NCBI RefSeq assembly: GCF_001632775.1
Contig: NZ_CP015249.1
Coordinates: 2,212,686 to 2,276,685, forward strand
Length of the DNA stretch: 64,000 nt
Reading direction: 5' to 3'
From: Dokdonella koreensis DS-123
Lineage (GTDB): Bacteria > Pseudomonadota > Gammaproteobacteria > Xanthomonadales > Rhodanobacteraceae
Shown: positions 59,997-64,000 of the stretch, piece by piece
How positions within the stretch are numbered: position 1 is the stretch's first letter
Layout: each line of letters opens with the position of its first letter
The notes under the pieces: generated by a model
Database searches by the model: none
Told to the model about the DNA's origin: nothing
What the model saw: only the letters and a program-made list of their open reading frames with translations
Made by a program: the position numbers and the translations under genes

Positions 59997-61919
59997 TCAG
60001 CCACGGCCGTGCCAGCCGCTGTCGCTGCGCACCACGTGTGTATCGCGCACGCGGCGAGTGTAGCCAACGCGATCGAAGAACTCCAAGATCTGCACCGTGC
60101 GCTTGCGGCCGAGGCCCAGCGCGTCGCGATAGCGCGCGACATCGACCGCGCCGTCCCGCTCGGCGAGCTCGCGCAGGATCGCGGCCAGCTCGTCGATGCG
60201 GTCGGCGGCATAGAACAGGTCGCGCACCACCTGGCAGACCTCGCCGCCCGTCACGCTCTTGCGCAGCGTGCTGCGCACGCGGTCCTCGGCCACGTCCACG
60301 GCAGCCGCAAGCTCCCGCACCCAGGGCGGATCGAAACCGCCGGCCCGGATCAGCGGCTGCAAGCGGTGCATCAGTGCCTGCTCGCCGGCGTCCAGGCCGA
60401 TGCGATGGTCCGGCAGGTGCAGCCAGTGGCCGTTGCGCTGCACGAGGCGGTCGGCCACCAGCGAGGCGACCAGGCTGCGCCACGTCGCATCGTCCAGGGC
60501 CGGTGCCACCCGCCGGCGCAGCTGCCCGCTGTCGATCCCCGGATCGTCCGGGTTCATCGAATGGAACTGGACCAGCACGGCAAGCGCCTGCTGGCGCAGG
60601 GCCTGCCAATGGGCGGCGTGGAAGAAGACGACCCCGCCTGCCGTCTCGATCCGGCAGGCCGTGTCCGGCATCGCGATCCGTGCCGATTCGCACCCGCACA
60701 GGCGCATCAGCGCATCCCGCGCGATGCCGTGCGGCGCCTGTTCCAGCAGCGGCGCGACGCCGCCGTTCTCCAGGAAGCGCTCGACGGCCGCGAGCCATCC
60801 CAGCCGTGCAGCGCTGCGGCGCCGCCGCTCCGGCGCCTGCGGATCGAGCACCGTGCCGCCGCCGATGGTCGACGTCGCCTGCGCATCGCGCACGATCAGG
60901 CCGTCGCCGGGCGTCGCACAGACCGGCGTATCGAAAACCAGCTGCACCCGCCCTTCCCCTCCGGCAGGCAGCCGCTCGACGTCGAGCAGCACCGCGTGCG
61001 CGAGCCGGTGCGCGGTACCGAGATGGACGTGCAGCGGCGTCCACGGGCGGCCGAGGGCGGGGGCATCGGCCAGCAGGCGCAGGCGCACGTCCAGCCGCAG
61101 GTTCGGCAGGAACGCGCGCGGATCGGCGACCCAGTCGCCACGCGCCAGCCCGTCCTTGTCGATGCCCGCGAGATTGAGCGCGCAGCGCTGTCCGGCACCC
61201 GCCGTCTCGGACACGCGGTTCTGCGCATGGATGCCGCGTACCCGCACGGCGGCTCCGCCGGGCATCACCACCAGCCGGTCACCGATGCCTGCGCAGCCGG
61301 CGTGAACCGTACCGGTCACGATCGTGCCATGGCCGGCCAGCGTGAACACCCGGTCGACGGCCAGGCGGAACAGGCCGTCCCCGGCGCGCCGTGACCGCGC
61401 CGCCGCAGCGGCGTGCAGGTGCTCGCGCAAGGCCTCGACGCCCGCATCGCCGGGCGCCGTCGCATCGACCGCGAACAGCGGCGCATCCCGCAAGCCGGTC
61501 GGCGCCAGCAGCGCGCGAACCTGCGCCTGCACCTGCGCCGCGCGGGCCGCATCGACACGATCGACCTTGGTCAGCGCCACGGCGCCGTCGCCGACGCCGA
61601 GCAGGTCGAGGATCGCCAGGTGCTCGCGCGTCTGCGGCATCACGCCGTCGTCGGCGGCAATCACCAGCAGGGCGAAATCGATGCCGCCGGCACCGGCGAC
61701 CATCGTATGCACGAAGCGCTCGTGGCCCGGCACGTCGACGAACCCGAGCACCGGGTCGCAGCCGGGTCGCGCGGCGCGCACCGGCACGTAGGCATAGCCC
61801 AGCTCGATCGAGATCCCGCGGGCCTTTTCCTCCTTGAGGCGGTCGGTGTCCACGCCGGTCAGCGCGTGCACCAGTGCGGTCTTGCCGTGATCGATGTGGC
61901 CGGCGGTACCGACGATCAT
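59997..61919 (-). CDS. selB: Selenocysteine-specific elongation factor
   Basis: SelB brings Sec-tRNA to UGA codons marked by a SECIS hairpin. The 640-residue protein (E. coli 614) has an EF-Tu-like GTPase with G1 [12 protein letters not shown]3 D-V-P-G-H-E-R and G4 T-K-V-D, then two beta-barrels, domain III and four C-terminal winged-helix domains (about 400-640) for the SECIS stem. The ATG at 61919 overlaps the selA stop (ATGA). tRNA-Sec follows it. Confidence 0.97.
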   Translation of the reverse strand: MIVGTAGHIDHGKTALVHALTGVDTDRLKEEKARGISIELGYAYVPVRAARPGCDPVLGFVDVPGHERFVHTMVAGAGGIDFALLVIAADDGVMPQTREHLAILDLLGVGDGAVALTKVDRVDAARAAQVQAQVRALLAPTGLRDAPLFAVDATAPGDAGVEALREHLHAAAAARSRRAGDGLFRLAVDRVFTLAGHGTIVTGTVHAGCAGIGDRLVVMPGGAAVRVRGIHAQNRVSETAGAGQRCALNLAGIDKDGLARGDWVADPRAFLPNLRLDVRLRLLADAPALGRPWTPLHVHLGTAHRLAHAVLLDVERLPAGGEGRVQLVFDTPVCATPGDGLIVRDAQATSTIGGGTVLDPQAPERRRRSAARLGWLAAVERFLENGGVAPLLEQAPHGIARDALMRLCGCESARIAMPDTACRIETAGGVVFFHAAHWQALRQQALAVLVQFHSMNPDDPGIDSGQLRRRVAPALDDATWRSLVASLVADRLVQRNGHWLHLPDHRIGLDAGEQALMHRLQPLIRAGGFDPPWVRELAAAVDVAEDRVRSTLRKSVTGGEVCQVVRDLFYAADRIDELAAILRELAERDGAVDVARYRDALGLGRKRTVQILEFFDRVGYTRRVRDTHVVRSDSGWHGRG

Positions 61920-63328
61920 TCCGCCAGCAGGCTCCACTGCACGATGAAATCGGCCTCGTCGGTCACGTCCAGGCAGCGCAGGTCGAGCCAGAGCGCCTTG
62001 TCGGCGAGGCGGCCGAGGATCGGCCGCGGCAGGCCGCGCAGCGCCTGCTCCAGCCGGCGCAGGCCGCCCTGCCCCTTCACCGCCCGCACACGGAAGCCGC
62101 AGCTCGGCAGCTCGTCGACCGGCAAGGCGCCGCTGCCGATCTGGCTGCGCATCGGCGCGATGGCGAGCTCATAGCGGTCGCCGAGCGCCGACTGCAGGGC
62201 CGGCAGCAGGCGCTGGGCCTGCTGCTCGATCGCCGCAGCCGGGCGCGTCAGGAGGCGCAAGGTCGGCAACCGCTCGGCCAGCCGCTCGGGCACGCGGTAC
62301 AGGACCAGTACGGCTTCGAGCGCCGCCAGGGTCGCCTTGCCGGTACGCAGCGCGCGCTTGAGCGGATTCTTCTTGAGGCGCGCGACCAGCTCCCGCCGGC
62401 CGGCGACGATCCCGGCCTGCGGTCCGCCGAGCAGCTTGTCGCCGCTGAACGCGACGAGGTCCGCGCCGGCGCCGAGTACCTCGCGCGCAGTCGGCTCCTT
62501 CGGCAGGCCCCAGCGCGACAGGTCGACCAGGCTGCCGCTGCCGAGGTCGACGGCGAGCGGCAGCGCATGCGCATGTGCGATCGCGGCCAGTTCCTTCTCC
62601 TGCACGCTCGCGGTGAAGCCGCTGATCGCGTAGTTGCTGGCATGCACCTTCATCAGCAATGCGGTCCGCGCGCCGATCGCGCCGGCGTAGTCGTGCGCGT
62701 GGGTCCGGTTGGTCGTGCCGACCTCGACCAGCCGGGCGCCGGCGCTGCGCATCACGTCGGGAATGCGGAAGGCGCCGCCGATCTCGACCAGCTCGCCGCG
62801 CGAGACGACCACCTCGCGCCGGTTGGCCAGCGTGTTGAGCAGCAGCAGCACCGCCGCGGCATTGTTGTTGACGACGGTGGCCGCTTCCGCGCCGGTGAGC
62901 TCGCAGACCAGCGCCTCGACGACGTCGTCGCGGTCACCGCGGCCGCCGGTCGCGAGGTCGAACTCCAGGTTCACGGGCGCCGCGAGCGCGCGCGCAACGG
63001 CGTCGATCGCCACGTCGGGCAACGGCGCCCGTCCCAGGTTGGTATGGAGCACCGTGCCGGTCAGGTTGAAGACGGCGCGCAGGCGCGGCCGCGCCGCGGC
63101 CGCCAGCCGTTCCTCGACCGGCACGGCGATCGCCGCCGTCCCGGCGGCCTCGCGATCGAGCGCACCGGCGAGCGCGCGGGCGCGCAGGTGATCCAGTTCC
63201 GCACGCGCCGCCACCACCACCGGCGTGCGCCCATGCTGGGCGATCAGCGCGACGAAACGCGCCGTGTTCAGCAGCCGGTCGAGCGAAGGCAGGTCGCTGG
63301 CGACGGCCCGGGTCGCTCCGGCGTCCAT
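61916..63328 (-). CDS. selA: L-seryl-tRNA(Sec) selenium transferase
   Basis: SelA converts Ser-tRNA-Sec to Sec-tRNA-Sec with selenophosphate, using pyridoxal phosphate in a decameric ring. The 470-residue protein has [14 protein letters not shown] near residue 87, N-N-N-A-A-A-V and the PLP lysine in [13 protein letters not shown] near residue 292. The ATG at 63328 follows fdhE after six bases, and the stop is overlapped by selB, so fdhE-selA-selB-selC form an operon. Confidence 0.97.
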   Translation of the reverse strand: MDAGATRAVASDLPSLDRLLNTARFVALIAQHGRTPVVVAARAELDHLRARALAGALDREAAGTAAIAVPVEERLAAAARPRLRAVFNLTGTVLHTNLGRAPLPDVAIDAVARALAAPVNLEFDLATGGRGDRDDVVEALVCELTGAEAATVVNNNAAAVLLLLNTLANRREVVVSRGELVEIGGAFRIPDVMRSAGARLVEVGTTNRTHAHDYAGAIGARTALLMKVHASNYAISGFTASVQEKELAAIAHAHALPLAVDLGSGSLVDLSRWGLPKEPTAREVLGAGADLVAFSGDKLLGGPQAGIVAGRRELVARLKKNPLKRALRTGKATLAALEAVLVLYRVPERLAERLPTLRLLTRPAAAIEQQAQRLLPALQSALGDRYELAIAPMRSQIGSGALPVDELPSCGFRVRAVKGQGGLRRLEQALRGLPRPILGRLADKALWLDLRCLDVTDEADFIVQWSLLAE

Positions 63329-63334
63329 CGGCCG

Positions 63335-64000
63335 TCAGGCGTCCGGCTGCCAGAGCAGCGGATTGCCGCTCGCGCGCGCATAGCCCTGCTCGGCCAGCAA
63401 CAGGTCGAGTGCGAGCGTCGCCAGGTCGTCCGCTACCGGGTCGACGTCGGGATCGGCTTCCTGATAGAGGATCTTGCGATAGCCATGACAGCGATCGCAG
63501 GTCTCGGCCCGCACCGCGGTGCCCTGCCCGTGCGCCGCGTCGTCGCCGGCCATGCCGTCGTCGCGGACGAGGGAGCGGTATGCGATGTCCTTGCCGGCAG
63601 CGCCGCAGCGGCTGCACTGCACGCGCACCAGGTGCCACTCGCAGGCGCACAGCGGGCAATGCAGGTAGCGATAGCCGCGGTAGGCCGACTGCGCGCGCAC
63701 GACACTGGCGACCGGCGTGCTGCCGCAGACCGGGCACAGGCCCGGAACGTCCAGCGGCGCGACATCGTCCGCCGCCAGACGGCTCGACATGGCGACCCAG
63801 TGCACCTGCAGCGCCGCCATGAGGAACGGCGCAGCGGCGGCGTCGATCGCGCCGTCGGTCGCGCCCAGCAGGGCATCGGCCTGCGCCTCGACCCAGGCAG
63901 CGGGTGCGCGGCCGACACGGCCGGCCAGCCGCTCCACCTCCGCCGGAAATCCGGACCGGGCGGCCACCGCATCGCCGATCGAGGCCAGCGTCGCGCGCCA
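63335..64000 (-). CDS. fdhE: Formate dehydrogenase accessory protein FdhE, 5' end outside the window
   Basis: FdhE helps mature formate dehydrogenase, probably binding the enzyme's iron-sulfur region via its rubredoxin-like domains. In the visible 221 residues four C-x-x-C pairs (C-P-V-C, C-P-L-C, C-S-R-C, C-D-R-C) form two metal-binding sites, matching E. coli FdhE. The frame is open to the window edge; a GTG at 63967 is probably internal because FdhE is about 300 residues. Its operon with selA implies that selenocysteine-containing formate dehydrogenase genes lie just to the right. Confidence 0.93.
   Translation of the reverse strand, partial: WRATLASIGDAVAARSGFPAEVERLAGRVGRAPAAWVEAQADALLGATDGAIDAAAAPFLMAALQVHWVAMSSRLAADDVAPLDVPGLCPVCGSTPVASVVRAQSAYRGYRYLHCPLCACEWHLVRVQCSRCGAAGKDIAYRSLVRDDGMAGDDAAHGQGTAVRAETCDRCHGYRKILYQEADPDVDPVADDLATLALDLLLAEQGYARASGNPLLWQPDA

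Overview
This is a high-GC (roughly two-thirds G+C by eye), densely packed bacterial chromosome segment. Gene content and local orders point to a gammaproteobacterium of the Xanthomonadales type (Lysobacteraceae/Rhodanobacteraceae-like): rpsB-tsf divergent from map-glnD-dapD-arsC-like-dapE, asd-fimV-truA-trpF-trpB-trpA-accD, and miaA-hfq-hflX-hflK-hflC-DUF2065-purA. This placement comes from recognising proteins and orders, not from a database search. Almost all of the window is core genome.

Layout. 0-8.4 kb: end of a nitroreductase-like gene, a three-gene proton-translocating transhydrogenase (pntAA-pntAB-pntB), an acyltransferase-3, a MocR-type regulator, a SufT-like gene, two small membrane proteins and pyrH. 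8.4-16.5 kb: tsf and rpsB on the minus strand, divergent from map, glnD, dapD, an ArsC/Spx-like gene and dapE. 16.5-22.6 kb: the most unusual block, a four-gene run of exported proteins (five-heme cytochrome c; lipoprotein resembling a copper amine oxidase N3 domain; copper-amine-oxidase-like catalytic domain; large secreted protein of unknown function) ending in a strong terminator. 22.8-27.5 kb: penicillin-acylase-family protein and parC, overlapping, minus strand. 27.6-35.8 kb: asd, fimV-like, truA, trpF, trpB, trpA, accD. 35.8-42.4 kb: minus-strand rapA, ispA, xseB, tilS and tdh. 42.6-54.4 kb: a secreted protein with an apparent frameshift in its signal peptide, an S46 dipeptidyl-peptidase, the miaA-to-purA cluster and an M13 metallopeptidase lipoprotein. 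54.4-57.5 kb: tRNA-Leu(CAG), an OsmC-family gene and a small lower-GC accessory stretch with a PD-(D/E)xK-like protein. 57.5-64 kb: a ChaA-type cation/proton antiporter, then a complete selenocysteine set (selD, tRNA-Sec, selB, selA) beside fdhE.

How the genes work together. The sel genes and fdhE imply a selenocysteine-containing formate dehydrogenase just beyond the right edge. dapD, dapE and asd serve lysine and cell-wall precursor synthesis; trpF, trpB and trpA give the last steps of tryptophan synthesis; hfq, hflX and hflKC are a classical RNA, ribosome and membrane-protease control cluster. The secreted S46 and M13 peptidases fit a protein- and peptide-feeding habit. The 16.8-22.6 kb block is the best candidate for an undescribed system: a copper amine oxidase fold split over two overlapping genes, with a five-heme cytochrome as a possible electron partner. 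No insertion sequence, CRISPR array or recognisable prophage was seen.
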